A DNA stretch of 64,000 nt from Kribbella italica. Its GTDB lineage: Bacteria; Actinomycetota; Actinomycetes; Propionibacteriales; Kribbellaceae. The translations under genes and the position numbers were made by a program. The notes below the pieces were generated by a model. It was not told the origin of the DNA. It saw only the letters and a program-made list of their open reading frames with translations, and searched no databases. The DNA is taken from the NCBI RefSeq assembly GCF_014205135.1, contig NZ_JACHMY010000001.1, positions 1,426,001-1,490,000 on the forward strand. Reading direction: 5' to 3'. Of the stretch, positions 52,401 to 62,053 are shown piece by piece (within the stretch, counting starts at the first letter, position 1; each line of letters starts with the position of its first letter).

Positions 52401-53933
52401 TCAGAAGTTCTGGGCCTCGCGGAGTTTGCGGTTGATGCGGTCGCGGTCGGGCATCGTGGTGGCCAGCGGGAAGTCCTCGGCGGCGCAGGCCATGGCGGCG
52501 GTGACCCAGCGGGCGGCGGCCGGCGTGAGGGTCGGGCCGTCGTCGATGAGTTTGGCGGCGAGGGCGGCGCAGAAGGCGTCGCGGGTGATCGAGACCTCTT
52601 TGAACGGGGAGCGGGAGACCGTGGGGAGACGGTCGATGGTCGGGGCGGTGCGCGAGTAGATCAGGCCGCCGCCGTTGCCGAGCAGGCACAGGGTGCCGAC
52701 GCCGCCGTCCAGCAGGTGTTCGCCGAGGCGGTCGGCGTCGAAACGGTCCTGGTCGGTCGGGCGGTAGCGGGCGAGCTCCCAGGCGTGCGCGACGAGGTAG
52801 TCGATCTGGCCGAGGGCCGGGCGGGAGATGCGGCCGTCGGGGTGTGGCTGGCCGGGAGTGACGATGACGATCGGCCGGGTCGTCTCGTTCGAGTGGGCCA
52901 GGCCGAGGGTGCGCTGGACGGTTTCGCGGGGGACCTCGAAGGTGAGCAGCAGCGCGTCGCAGTCCGCGATCTGCCGGCCCAGCAGGTCGACGTCGCGGAC
53001 GGTCAGGCTGATCTCCTTCTCGTTGCGCCAGACCGCCGCGATGCTGTCGCCCAGGTCCAGTTCGAAGACCCCGGTCATCGGCGTCCGGGCACCGCGGACG
53101 ATCTTGAGCAACGACGTGTCGACGTTCTCGGCGCGCAGGTGCTGGACGATCTCGTGACCGAACGGATCGTCGGCGACCGCGGCGACCGCGGCGACCATCG
53201 ACACCTTCAGACCGAGGCGGGCGGCGGCGATCGCTTGGGTGACCCCCTTGCCGCCGGGCGTGAGGGTGAAGTCGTGCGCGGGGACGGAGGTCTCGTGCTG
53301 GGGGATCATCTTGGTCCGGAAGATCGCGTCCATCACGGCGCCGCCGACGACGATCACGCGGCCCGCGGGGGCGCTCGGCGGCGGGTCCGGATCGGTCGCG
53401 CTGGACAGCGGGCCGGCGGTGGGGGAGACCGGACCCGGTTGGATCAGGCGGCGCGCCAGTTGGCGGAGTACTTCGGGTTCGGTGCTGCCGCGCAGGGTGC
53501 GGTCGCTGGGTGGTTCGGTGGCGGTCTCGCCCATCGCCTCGTGGAGGCGGCGCCAGTTCGCGAGCAGCGTCGCGCGGCGGCGGCCGACGGCGCCGGCGCG
53601 CAACGACTGGATCACCTTGTCATCGAGGCCGTGCTGCGCGTAGACGTCGGCGAGAACGCCGAGGCCGAGGACGGCGTCGGCGACGATGCGGTGGGTCGCG
53701 TTGCCGGTGTCTCGGACTGCCTGGGCGATGATCTGCAGGGCCGCGTCCGGCCGGCCGATCTCCTGCCGTTCCGCGTGTGCGCGGACGACGGGCAGGTTGA
53801 GCAGGGAGGCGACGTCCTCGTTCTTGGTGTCCTCGAGCCTGGCCAGAACCACGCCGGCCCGCATCCGGAGCGCTCTCAGCGCATGCGTCAGTACGACGGC
53901 GTCGGATGAGTCCGGATCATCGCGGTTGGCCAT
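52401..53933 (-). CDS. PfkB/ribokinase-fold protein with N-terminal helical domain (copy 2)
   Basis: 510 residues, a paralog of the preceding entry with the same two-part plan. The helical N-terminal domain has ALRALRMRAGVVLARLED and LRAGAVGRRRATLLANWRRL. The kinase part has VIVVGGAVMDAIFRTKMIPQ, TPGGKGVTQAIAAARLGLKV, and SITRDAF (about 446-452) where GAGDAF is expected. The altered motif is thus shared by both copies and is not random decay. Base composition is that of the host. I chose ATG 53933 behind GGGGGG. It lies 96 bp upstream of copy 1 on the same strand, so the pair may be one transcript. Confidence 0.75.
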   Translation of the reverse strand: MANRDDPDSSDAVVLTHALRALRMRAGVVLARLEDTKNEDVASLLNLPVVRAHAERQEIGRPDAALQIIAQAVRDTGNATHRIVADAVLGLGVLADVYAQHGLDDKVIQSLRAGAVGRRRATLLANWRRLHEAMGETATEPPSDRTLRGSTEPEVLRQLARRLIQPGPVSPTAGPLSSATDPDPPPSAPAGRVIVVGGAVMDAIFRTKMIPQHETSVPAHDFTLTPGGKGVTQAIAAARLGLKVSMVAAVAAVADDPFGHEIVQHLRAENVDTSLLKIVRGARTPMTGVFELDLGDSIAAVWRNEKEISLTVRDVDLLGRQIADCDALLLTFEVPRETVQRTLGLAHSNETTRPIVIVTPGQPHPDGRISRPALGQIDYLVAHAWELARYRPTDQDRFDADRLGEHLLDGGVGTLCLLGNGGGLIYSRTAPTIDRLPTVSRSPFKEVSITRDAFCAALAAKLIDDGPTLTPAAARWVTAAMACAAEDFPLATTMPDRDRINRKLREAQNF

Positions 53934-54314
53934 TCGCCCCCCGGCTTCATCGTGGTTCCCCTCCAGTATGGGAAGCGGGGTGCCGGCTCGCACCGCGGGC
54001 CGGAGTGTCCGCGGCGCCGGCCGGCCGCGCGGTGAGGGCTCAGTTGGATACCAACCGCCTACAGGTCTGATGACGGCCAGTAGCCGCCGGGGCGAGCAGG
54101 TCCGGATCCGGCCGGCCGGTCAGTGTCTCGCCGGTCCCGGTTTCGGCTGGCCAGGGACGGTGCGAGCCGGAGAATGTTGCTATTAGCAATTAATTGGGCC
54201 AGGTCGTTGCGGTTGGCAAAGGAGAGGCGGCGGGAAGACGGGTCGTGAGTTGTCGCGTAGGCTGCAGCGGGTCTGCCGGTTTCTCTGATCGGCACGGCGA
54301 CCACGGGGAGCAGG
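53934..54314. other. intergenic region with a small palindrome
   Basis: This 381-bp divergent spacer lies between the PfkB pair and the methyltransferase gene. TTGCT-ATT-AGCAA at about 54177-54189, next to AATTAATTGG, is an AT-rich inverted repeat of possible regulatory use. A leftward open frame of 81 codons exists (54059-54304) but has no ribosome site or known domain. No convincing gene. Confidence 0.4.
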
Positions 54315-54971
54315 ATGAAGACTGAGCAGGAGCTCGCGAGGGCTCAGCAGGACAGGTGGCAGCGGGCGTACGACGAGAACCCGCGGCTGCACGGGTCGGA
54401 GCCGTCGGCGGCCGCGCGGTGGACGGTTCGGCTGTTCGGTGCCGCGGGCATCGACGACGTGCTGGAACTCGGCGCCGGGCACGGGCGGGACGCGTTGTAC
54501 CTGGCCCGGCAGGGGTTCAGCGTGCACGCGACGGACTTCAGCGAGTCGGCGCTCGACCAGTTGCGGCTGGACGCTCAGCGCGACGGGCTGGACGATCGGG
54601 TGACGGCCGCGTTGCACGACGTACGCGATCCGTTACCGCCCGCTGACGCGACGGTGAACGCGGTGTACGCGAACCTGCTGCTGAACATGGCGTTCACCCG
54701 GTCGCAGCTGCGGTCGCTGATGAACGAGGTCCGGCGGGTGCTGCGGCCCGGTGGGCTGTTCGTGTACTCGGTGTGGTCGACCGAGGATCCGCACTTCGGC
54801 AAGTGCCCGGAGGTCGGTGACGGCCTGTACGCCAAGGACGGTTTTGCCGGGCGGTTCTTCGATCGGGAGCTGATCGGCGAGCTGGCGGATCACTGGGAGC
54901 TTGGTGGAGCCGACGCGTACGACGAGGGGCCGCGCAAGCTCTGGCGAGTCACTCAGGCGAAGCCTGCCTGA
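54315..54971 (+). CDS. SAM-dependent methyltransferase, class I
   Basis: 218 residues. Motif I is DDVLELGAGHGRDALYLARQ, motif II VHATDFSESALDQLRLDA, then AVYANLLLNMAF and VRRVLRPGGLFVYSVWS. The arrangement is that of small-molecule methyltransferases of the tellurite/thiopurine-resistance kind (Methyltransf_25). The substrate is unknown. It starts at ATG 54315 behind GGGGAGCAGG, divergent from the PfkB pair. Confidence 0.85.
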   Translation: MKTEQELARAQQDRWQRAYDENPRLHGSEPSAAARWTVRLFGAAGIDDVLELGAGHGRDALYLARQGFSVHATDFSESALDQLRLDAQRDGLDDRVTAALHDVRDPLPPADATVNAVYANLLLNMAFTRSQLRSLMNEVRRVLRPGGLFVYSVWSTEDPHFGKCPEVGDGLYAKDGFAGRFFDRELIGELADHWELGGADAYDEGPRKLWRVTQAKPA

Positions 54972-55020
54972 CCGCCTGACCGCCTGACCGCCGTGGGAGA
55001 TCGGCGTTCGGCCCGCGAAC

Positions 55021-56487
<1,467 letters not shown>

Positions 56488-56529
56488 CTACAAGCCCCGG
56501 TACGACGTCGTCCACACCTTTCCAGCTGC

Positions 56530-56542
56530 TTGCCTAGGGCAA
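56530..56542. promoter_or_regulatory. inverted repeat upstream of the rox-like gene
   Basis: TTGCC-TAG-GGCAA is a perfect 5-3-5 inverted repeat about 95 bp before the rox start, and CAAGCCCC (GGGGCTTG on the coding strand) lies at 56491-56498. Rifamycin-resistance genes in actinomycetes carry a conserved inverted-repeat element in their promoters. Whether this is that element I cannot verify from memory. Confidence 0.3.
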
Positions 56543-56715
56543 CGGCTGCTGCGGCCGGAGGCCGTCGAGGACGAGCGCGAGCATGCGCGGCGAGCGGTCG
56601 TCCGGCCCGCGCGCCGCCCGCCACAGCGCGCCGGTGAGCTGCAGGAAGTCGCCGGGGTCGGCGTCGGTACGGATGCTGCCGTCGTGCTTGCCCGCGTCGA
56701 GCAGCTGATGCGATC
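56534..56715 (-). pseudogene. C-terminal remnant of a TetR-family regulator
   Basis: The leftward frame reads LLDAGKHDGSIRTDADPGDF, then LQLTGALWRAARG and PRMLALVLDGLRPQQPLP before a TAG. This is the standard end of the TetR ligand domain (LxxAGxxDGSIRxDxD...LxGLWR...LDGLR). Upstream the similarity stops within about ten residues and no helix-turn-helix is found, so only the last third survives. It may once have controlled the rox-like gene. Confidence 0.6.
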
Positions 56716-56793
56716 GGCAGGGGCTGCCGCCTGGGCGCGCTGCCGCGAGGGCGCGCTGCCGTCTCGGAGCGGCTGTTGTGCGAGCCGTCGTAC

Positions 56794-56817
56794 GGGAGGC
56801 TCCTGGGGGAGCCTCCC
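56794..56817. terminator. hairpin terminator after pmbA
   Basis: GGGAGGCTCC (56794-56803) pairs perfectly with GGAGCCTCCC (56808-56817) around TGGG. It lies just past the pmbA stop on the leftward strand and should end the tldD-pmbA transcript. Confidence 0.85.
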
Positions 56818-56825
56818 GGGACTGA

Positions 56826-58235
56826 TCAGTTCGCTTGGCTTGGGGTGGACATGTTGAAGTCGGGGATCAGGAGAGGCGGCGTCGCGGTGCGGGAGAACTC
56901 GTCGCCCCATTCGCGGGAGAAGGACGGGACGGTGGCGCCGGCCGTGGTGAAGCGGTCGAGGAGGTCGATCGGGCTTTCGTTGAAGCGGAAGTTGTTGACC
57001 GCGGCGGTGACCTCGCCGTTCTCGACCAGGTAGACGCCGTCGCGGGTGAGGCCGGTGACCAGCAGGGTTTGCGGGTCGACGACGCGGATGTACCACAGGC
57101 AGGTGAGCAGCAGGCCGTGGTCCATGCCGGCGACCAGGTCGTCGACCGAGCCGGTGGCACCGTCGACGGACAGGACGTAGTTGTCGATCGTCGGCGTGAC
57201 CGCGGGAGCGCCGGTGAGGTCCGCGGTGAAGCGGCTCTGCATCAGGTTCTCGAGCTTGCCGCCGCGGATCCAGTCGGTCGCGGTCAGCGTGAGGCCGTTG
57301 TCGAAGACGCTGGACGATCCACCGGACGACCGCGCGACCGCGAACGGGAACGTCTCCAGGCCCGGCAGGTGCGGGTCGGAGCGGAGGTTGACTGGCTGCT
57401 TGGACAGTACGTCGTCGACGCGGGAACCGCCGCCTGGCTTGGAGAACGGGCTGTTGCCGTCCGCGGCGTCACGGCCGTCGAGCGTCCAGAACAGGTACGT
57501 CGTCAGGTCGGCCACAGCGGCCGGCGGCAGGATCGTGGGGTGCCGGCCCGCGTCGACCGCGACCGTCCGCGAGGCCCAGCCGAGCCGGCGGGTGAGCTCG
57601 GCGTCGAGCGTGTGTGGGTCGATGTCGCTGAAGTCCCGGGTCGCGGCACCCGCCCAGGCGGACTGCGCGAGATCGCCGGACTTGCCGGTCGCGCTGACGA
57701 ATCCGCGGGGGAGCGAGTGCCGCAAACGCATCCCGGCCGACGATCCGGCGTACAGCGTGACGACCTCGTGGTCGGCGAAGCCGTAGAGCCAGCGGCCTTC
57801 CTTGCCCGCCCGGCCGAGCACTTCACCGAGCGCCGGCGCGAACTTCTCGTACACGTTGACGGAGGTCTCGTCGGCCTCCTCGTCCCAGCCCGGGCCGACG
57901 GTGCCGTCGACCAGGGGGCGTGCGTCCTCGGCCGGCTCGGCGTCGCGCGCCGTCGCGACCGCGGCCTCGACGATCTCGTGCAGCGTCTCCGAGGTGACCG
58001 ACGAGCGGCTGACGATGCCGACCGCCGTGCCCTCGCCGGCGCCGACCGTCGCGATCACCGTGACGCTGGTGCCGCGCATCGCGCCATTCGTGGTGAGGGT
58101 GTTGTTGGCCCAGCGCAGGTTCGCGCTGGAGGTCTCGGCGACGAGGACGACACAGCCCTCGGCCCCCTGCGCGGCCGCGAGCTCCAGGGCCTGCTCGACG
58201 GTGTCCTGCGGGGTGAGCTGAATGGCGGTCGTCAC
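56826..58235 (-). CDS. pmbA: TldE/PmbA-type metalloprotease subunit
   Basis: 469 residues of the TldD/PmbA family. It has ANLRWANNTLTTNGAMRGTS, VYEKFAPALGEVLGRAGKEG, DNGLTLTATDWIRGGKLENL with MQSR, and the C-terminal GEVTAAVNNFRFNESPIDLL. PmbA lacks the HExxxH zinc site and forms the partner of TldD in a heteromeric protease that trims unfolded or modified peptides (microcin processing, CcdA degradation in E. coli). GTG 58235 overlaps the tldD stop. Confidence 0.92.
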   Translation of the reverse strand: MTTAIQLTPQDTVEQALELAAAQGAEGCVVLVAETSSANLRWANNTLTTNGAMRGTSVTVIATVGAGEGTAVGIVSRSSVTSETLHEIVEAAVATARDAEPAEDARPLVDGTVGPGWDEEADETSVNVYEKFAPALGEVLGRAGKEGRWLYGFADHEVVTLYAGSSAGMRLRHSLPRGFVSATGKSGDLAQSAWAGAATRDFSDIDPHTLDAELTRRLGWASRTVAVDAGRHPTILPPAAVADLTTYLFWTLDGRDAADGNSPFSKPGGGSRVDDVLSKQPVNLRSDPHLPGLETFPFAVARSSGGSSSVFDNGLTLTATDWIRGGKLENLMQSRFTADLTGAPAVTPTIDNYVLSVDGATGSVDDLVAGMDHGLLLTCLWYIRVVDPQTLLVTGLTRDGVYLVENGEVTAAVNNFRFNESPIDLLDRFTTAGATVPSFSREWGDEFSRTATPPLLIPDFNMSTPSQAN

Positions 58236-59749
58236 CGGCCGGCCTCCTGCGTGGTGTTGAGGATGTTGACGTCGCGGAACAGGGCGGACGGGCAGCCGTG
58301 GGTGACCGCGCCGGACTGGGACGGCTGCGCCTTGCCGCAGTTCAGCGCGCCGCCGAGCAGGTAGGTCTGCGGGCCGCCGACCGCCGCCATCGAGCCCCAG
58401 AACTCGGTGGTGGTCGCCTGGTACGCGACGTCGCGCAGCTGGCCGTCGAGCTTGCCGTCGGTGATCTTGAAGAACCGCTGGCCGGTGAACTGGAAGTTGT
58501 AGCGCTGCATGTCGATCGACCAGGACTTGTCGCCGACGATGTAGATCCCGTTCTGCACCTGGCTGATCAGCTCCTCGGTGGAGGGGCCGTCGGGCGCGGG
58601 CTGCAAGGAGACGTTGGCCATGCGCTGGATCGGGATGTGGCCGGAGGAGTCCGCGTACGCGCAGCCGTTGGAGCGTTCGGTGCCGAGCACGTCCTCGTTG
58701 ACCTTCGCCATCCGGCGGTCCACCTGGTAGCCGACGAGGAGGCCGTCCTTGACCAGGTCCCACTGCTGACCGGCGACGCCCTCGTCGTCGTACCCGACGG
58801 TGGACAGGCCGTGCTCGGCGGTGCGGTCGCCGGTGACGTGCATGATCGGCGAGCCGTACTTGAGTGTGCCGAGCTGGTCGAGGGTTGCGAAGCTCGTGCC
58901 GGCGTAGTTGGCCTCGTAGCCCAGGGCGCGGTCGAGCTCGGTGGCGTGGCCGATCGACTCGTGGATGGTCAGCCAGAGGTTCGTCGGGTCCACGACCACG
59001 TCGTACCGGCCCGGTTCGACGCTCGGGGCAACCATCTTGTCGGCCAGCCAGCCGGGGATCTGCGCGAGCTCGGTGTCCCAGTCCCAGCCGGTGCCGGTCA
59101 GGTACTCCCAGCCGCGGCCGGCCGGTGGCGCGCAGGTGGTCATCGTGTCGAAGCGGCCCGACTCGGGGTCGACCGACGTCGCCTGGATCGAGGGGCCGAT
59201 GCGGACGCGTTGCTGCGTGTACGACGTGCCTTCGGAGTTCGCGTAGAACTTGCACTCGTGCACGGACGCGACGTGCGCGTTGACGTGGGTGACGCCGTCG
59301 GCCTCGAGCAGGCGGCGGCTGTAGTCGGCGAGCAGCGCGACCTTCTCCGCGCGCGGCACGCTGAACGGATCCACCTCGTACGACGAGACCCAGGTGACGT
59401 CGTCGTACACCGGCTCGTCGGCCAGCTCGATCGGCTCGGTGTTGATCGGGCGGGAGACCTGCGCCAGGTTGACCGCCTGCTCGGCGACGGCGACCGCACT
59501 GTCGGTGGTCAGTGCGACGGCGGCGGCGAAACCCCACGTGCCGTCGTGCACGACACGCACGGCCAGGCCGAGGTCCTCGTCGTCGCGGGCGCTCTCCAGC
59601 GCGCCGTCGCGCAGGGCGATCGACTCCGAGCGGATGCGCTCCAGCCGGAACTCCGCGAAAGTCGCGCCGAGATCCTTGGCACGTTGCAGGGCGGCGCCGG
59701 CCAGCTCGTGGCGCGGAAGGGCGAGGAAGGACTCGTCGAGGTCAGGCAC
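58232..59749 (-). CDS. tldD: TldD-type zinc metalloprotease
   Basis: 505 residues. The zinc motif HExxxH is in LTIHESIGHATELDRALGYE. Other family blocks are ALRDGALESARDDEDLGLAV, ANYAGTSFATLDQLG and the late GGPQTYLLGGALNCGKAQ. It is the catalytic half of the TldD/TldE protease. I chose GTG 59749 (PDLDESFLALPRHELAG); the frame extends upstream only through the neighbouring gene's shadow. It sits 68 bp after the small gene at 59818-60105, which may share its transcript and SOS-like box. Confidence 0.92.
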   Translation of the reverse strand: MPDLDESFLALPRHELAGAALQRAKDLGATFAEFRLERIRSESIALRDGALESARDDEDLGLAVRVVHDGTWGFAAAVALTTDSAVAVAEQAVNLAQVSRPINTEPIELADEPVYDDVTWVSSYEVDPFSVPRAEKVALLADYSRRLLEADGVTHVNAHVASVHECKFYANSEGTSYTQQRVRIGPSIQATSVDPESGRFDTMTTCAPPAGRGWEYLTGTGWDWDTELAQIPGWLADKMVAPSVEPGRYDVVVDPTNLWLTIHESIGHATELDRALGYEANYAGTSFATLDQLGTLKYGSPIMHVTGDRTAEHGLSTVGYDDEGVAGQQWDLVKDGLLVGYQVDRRMAKVNEDVLGTERSNGCAYADSSGHIPIQRMANVSLQPAPDGPSTEELISQVQNGIYIVGDKSWSIDMQRYNFQFTGQRFFKITDGKLDGQLRDVAYQATTTEFWGSMAAVGGPQTYLLGGALNCGKAQPSQSGAVTHGCPSALFRDVNILNTTQEAGR

Positions 59750-59817
59750 GGGAACGACCTTAGTACGTCGTACGGACGGTTTTCGCGCGGATCGAATGCG
59801 TTGTGGACAACGCCGCC

Positions 59818-60105
59818 TCACATCCCGTGGACGTCGATGTGCCGGGCCTCGTCGACGGTGGTGCGGGAGGGCCAGGAGTCGATGGGGCGGAGCAGGCCGG
59901 AGGCGAACCAGGCTTCGATGGAGCGGTGCTCGTGGGGGTCGGGGACGTAGACGACGCGGGCGGACCAGTCGCCGGAGTTGGTGCGGCGCCACTCGAGGAT
60001 GAGGCCGGGCCAGGGGCCTCGTTCGTGGGCGGTCGCCAGGACCCAGCAGTGCCGTCGGTGCCGCCCTGGCGGCTGTTCGCGTGGATAGCGGCGATTGGTC
60101 CCCAT
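59818..60105 (-). CDS. small conserved actinobacterial protein with an SOS-like box (possible mutasome-associated protein)
   Basis: 95 residues. The core reads HCWVLATAHERGPWPGLILE, then WRRTNSGDWSARVVYVPD and SIEAWFASGLLRPIDSWP, a compact beta-rich (SH3-like?) fold. From memory, small proteins with this WPGLxxEWRR signature are often encoded beside imuB/dnaE2 in actinobacteria; I cannot verify this here. Its ATG (60105) lies 11 bp downstream of a box sharing its inner 12 bases with the imuA LexA box. The frame continues upstream to 60417, but that part is a shadow of the DUF2207 gene. Confidence 0.65.
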   Translation of the reverse strand: MGTNRRYPREQPPGRHRRHCWVLATAHERGPWPGLILEWRRTNSGDWSARVVYVPDPHEHRSIEAWFASGLLRPIDSWPSRTTVDEARHIDVHGM

Positions 60106-60115
60106 GGATCTAGAA

Positions 60116-60131
60116 TAGAACAGGTGTTCCC
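60116..60131 (-). promoter_or_regulatory. SOS-like (LexA) box
   Basis: TAGAACAGGTGTTCCC matches the imuA box TCGAACAGGTGTTCGA at 13 of 16 positions, and the inner GAACAGGTGTTC is identical. It lies immediately before the leftward small gene and about 114 bp before the rightward DUF2207 gene. LexA binding should be weaker than at imuA but plausible. Confidence 0.65.
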
Positions 60132-60244
60132 TTGTCCTTCCTGGTTCTCGGTGCCGAGACTGCCTGCCCGAAGCGGTGGACCTCGGGCCCGGGAAGATGG
60201 TTGCGCAGATCAACGAGTGCTCGGTGCCAGGAGGGCGTACGGCG

Positions 60245-61999
60245 ATGGCCGGTTCAGTGGTGAGACGTCGACGCAAGGACGCGCTCTGGTTGGTGGCCGG
60301 CGGCCTGGTGATCGGGCTCGTCGGGCTGCTGGTGGGGCTGCTCGGGCAGTCGGGCGAGCAGGTCGCGCGGATGTGGGTGGGGGCGGAGGTCCGGGAGGAC
60401 GGGAGTGCGCGGATCACCGAGGTGATCGACTACGACTTCGCCGGTGCGGACAAGCACGGGATCTTCCGGACCGTGCCGCTGGACGCGCGGGGCGACCTGA
60501 CGGACGTCTCGGTCACGATGGACGGCGCCAAGGTCCCGTTCCGGGCCAGCGGCACGCTGCTGACAGAGCTGGTGATCGGCGACCCGGCGTCGACGGTGAC
60601 GGGGACACACCGGTACCGGATCGAGTACACGCTGCGGACCCTGGGCAACCTGGAGCGGCTGGCGTGGGACGCCGTCGGCACCGAGTGGGAGGTGCCGATC
60701 AGGCAGGTCGAGGTGCACGTCGTCACGCCGTACGCGCTGCGCTCGGTGCTTTGTGCGGCAGGGACGTACGGGTCCGGCGATCCCTGCGGGACGACGCGGC
60801 AGCCTGTGCCGGGACAGATCGATGCCAGTCATGGAGGCCTCGACAAGGGGCAGGGCCTCACTGTCTACGGGACGTTCACCAAGGCCGGTGGCGGCGGGGC
60901 GACCCTGCCCGCGGCGCCGACCGGGCCGGCGCCGTCCGAGGCCGAAGGACACCTGGTGCAGGGGTGGTTGTGGATCACCGGCATCGCCCTCGCGGCGGCT
61001 GTGCTGGTCACGGGACTCCTGCAGTTCGCGGGACGGGCGCGGGTGCGGGGCGCGGACGGCAGCATCCGCCGGATGGATGCCGGCCGGCTGGCGCGGACCG
61101 TTCGGCCGTCGGGCCTTCCGCCCACGGAGCTCGGACCGGCCCAGGCCGGGATCCTGCTGACCGGGCAGGTTCGCAAGAACCATCTGGTCGCGTGGCTGCT
61201 CGGCGCCGGGCTGGACGGCCACCTGCGGATCACCGGGGCGACCCGGCCGGTACTGCGCAAGGCCGACGAGGAGCCCGCCGACGCCGACGAGCTGACCCGG
61301 CGCGTGATCGGCACTCTGTTCGCCAACAACCGGGATGTATCGCTGCGCAAGCACAACCGGAAGTTCGCCGAGGCGTGGAAGGAACTGGAGGCCGGGTTGA
61401 AGGCCTGGCGGCAGTCCGACGAACTGGAGCTGTGGGTGCCGGGTGCGGAGCGCTCGCGCCGGGTGGCGCTGTTCGGCGGCGTACTGGCCACTGTCGCCGG
61501 AGTGGTCGTGCTGATCTTCAGTGCCGGCGGTGTGCTGGACACGGGCACGGGCTGGCGGGTGCCGACCGCGATCGGCGCGGCCCTGGCCGGTGGTGGTCTC
61601 GCGGCAGCGGTCCGGTCGTGGGAACTGGTAGCCCGTACGGCGCGAGGTTCGGAGCTGTGGTGCCAGGCCGAGGCCTACCGCCTCTACCTCGTCGGCCTCG
61701 ACGGCTGGGACGGTCGCGACGAGGACCTCCTCACCGCCTGGGCCGCTGGACTCGGCGAAACCACCTCCTGGGTGCTCGCCGCTGAGCGCGCCACGAAGAA
61801 GGGCGGTTCGGCCCGGCTGGCCCAGCCCGAGTACGACCACGTCCGCTGGCAGCTAGGTTTGTACCTGCCCGCCGCGACCGACAGCGCCAGGTCGTCCAGC
61901 GGTGGTTCGGGCAGCTCGTCCTCCGACAGCAGCTACAGCGGCAGCTCCAGCAGCGGCGTAGGCGGAGGCTCCGGCGGCGGAGGCGGCGGCTCCTGGTGA
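60245..61999 (+). CDS. DUF2207 membrane protein with Ser/Gly-rich tail
   Basis: 584 residues. An N-terminal membrane helix (about 15-35) is followed by an extracytoplasmic beta domain typical of DUF2207 (ITEVIDYDFAGADKHGIFRT, THRYRIEYTLRTLGNLERLA). Two or three further helices follow, with a cytoplasmic region (ELTRRVIGTLFANNRDVSLR). The last about 45 residues are Ser then Gly repeats ending GGGGGGSW. The family is widespread in Gram-positives without a settled function. ATG 60245 lies nine bases behind AGGAGGG. The tail resembles C-terminal low-complexity ends of other DUF2207 proteins. Confidence 0.83.
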   Translation: MAGSVVRRRRKDALWLVAGGLVIGLVGLLVGLLGQSGEQVARMWVGAEVREDGSARITEVIDYDFAGADKHGIFRTVPLDARGDLTDVSVTMDGAKVPFRASGTLLTELVIGDPASTVTGTHRYRIEYTLRTLGNLERLAWDAVGTEWEVPIRQVEVHVVTPYALRSVLCAAGTYGSGDPCGTTRQPVPGQIDASHGGLDKGQGLTVYGTFTKAGGGGATLPAAPTGPAPSEAEGHLVQGWLWITGIALAAAVLVTGLLQFAGRARVRGADGSIRRMDAGRLARTVRPSGLPPTELGPAQAGILLTGQVRKNHLVAWLLGAGLDGHLRITGATRPVLRKADEEPADADELTRRVIGTLFANNRDVSLRKHNRKFAEAWKELEAGLKAWRQSDELELWVPGAERSRRVALFGGVLATVAGVVVLIFSAGGVLDTGTGWRVPTAIGAALAGGGLAAAVRSWELVARTARGSELWCQAEAYRLYLVGLDGWDGRDEDLLTAWAAGLGETTSWVLAAERATKKGGSARLAQPEYDHVRWQLGLYLPAATDSARSSSGGSGSSSSDSSYSGSSSSGVGGGSGGGGGGSW

Positions 62000-62002
62000 C
62001 GA

Positions 62003-62050
62003 GCCACCTGGCTCAGTAGTCGATGAGTTCGCGAAGAGCGCCCAGGTGGC
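62003..62050. terminator. inverted repeat between convergent genes
   Basis: GCCACCTGG (62003-62011) and CCAGGTGGC (62042-62050) pair perfectly around a 30-nt loop, directly between the stops of the convergent DUF2207 and DinB-type genes. A bidirectional terminator is likely. Confidence 0.55.
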
Positions 62051-62053
62051 GGG

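Noticed and set aside
54059-54304. 81-codon leftward open frame before the methyltransferase gene
   Set aside because: No ribosome site, no recognised domain and Arg/Pro/Ser-biased composition.
60106-60417. N-terminal extension of the small SOS-linked protein
   Set aside because: It would cross its own SOS-like box and overlap the DUF2207 start; the conserved part begins at ATG 60105.
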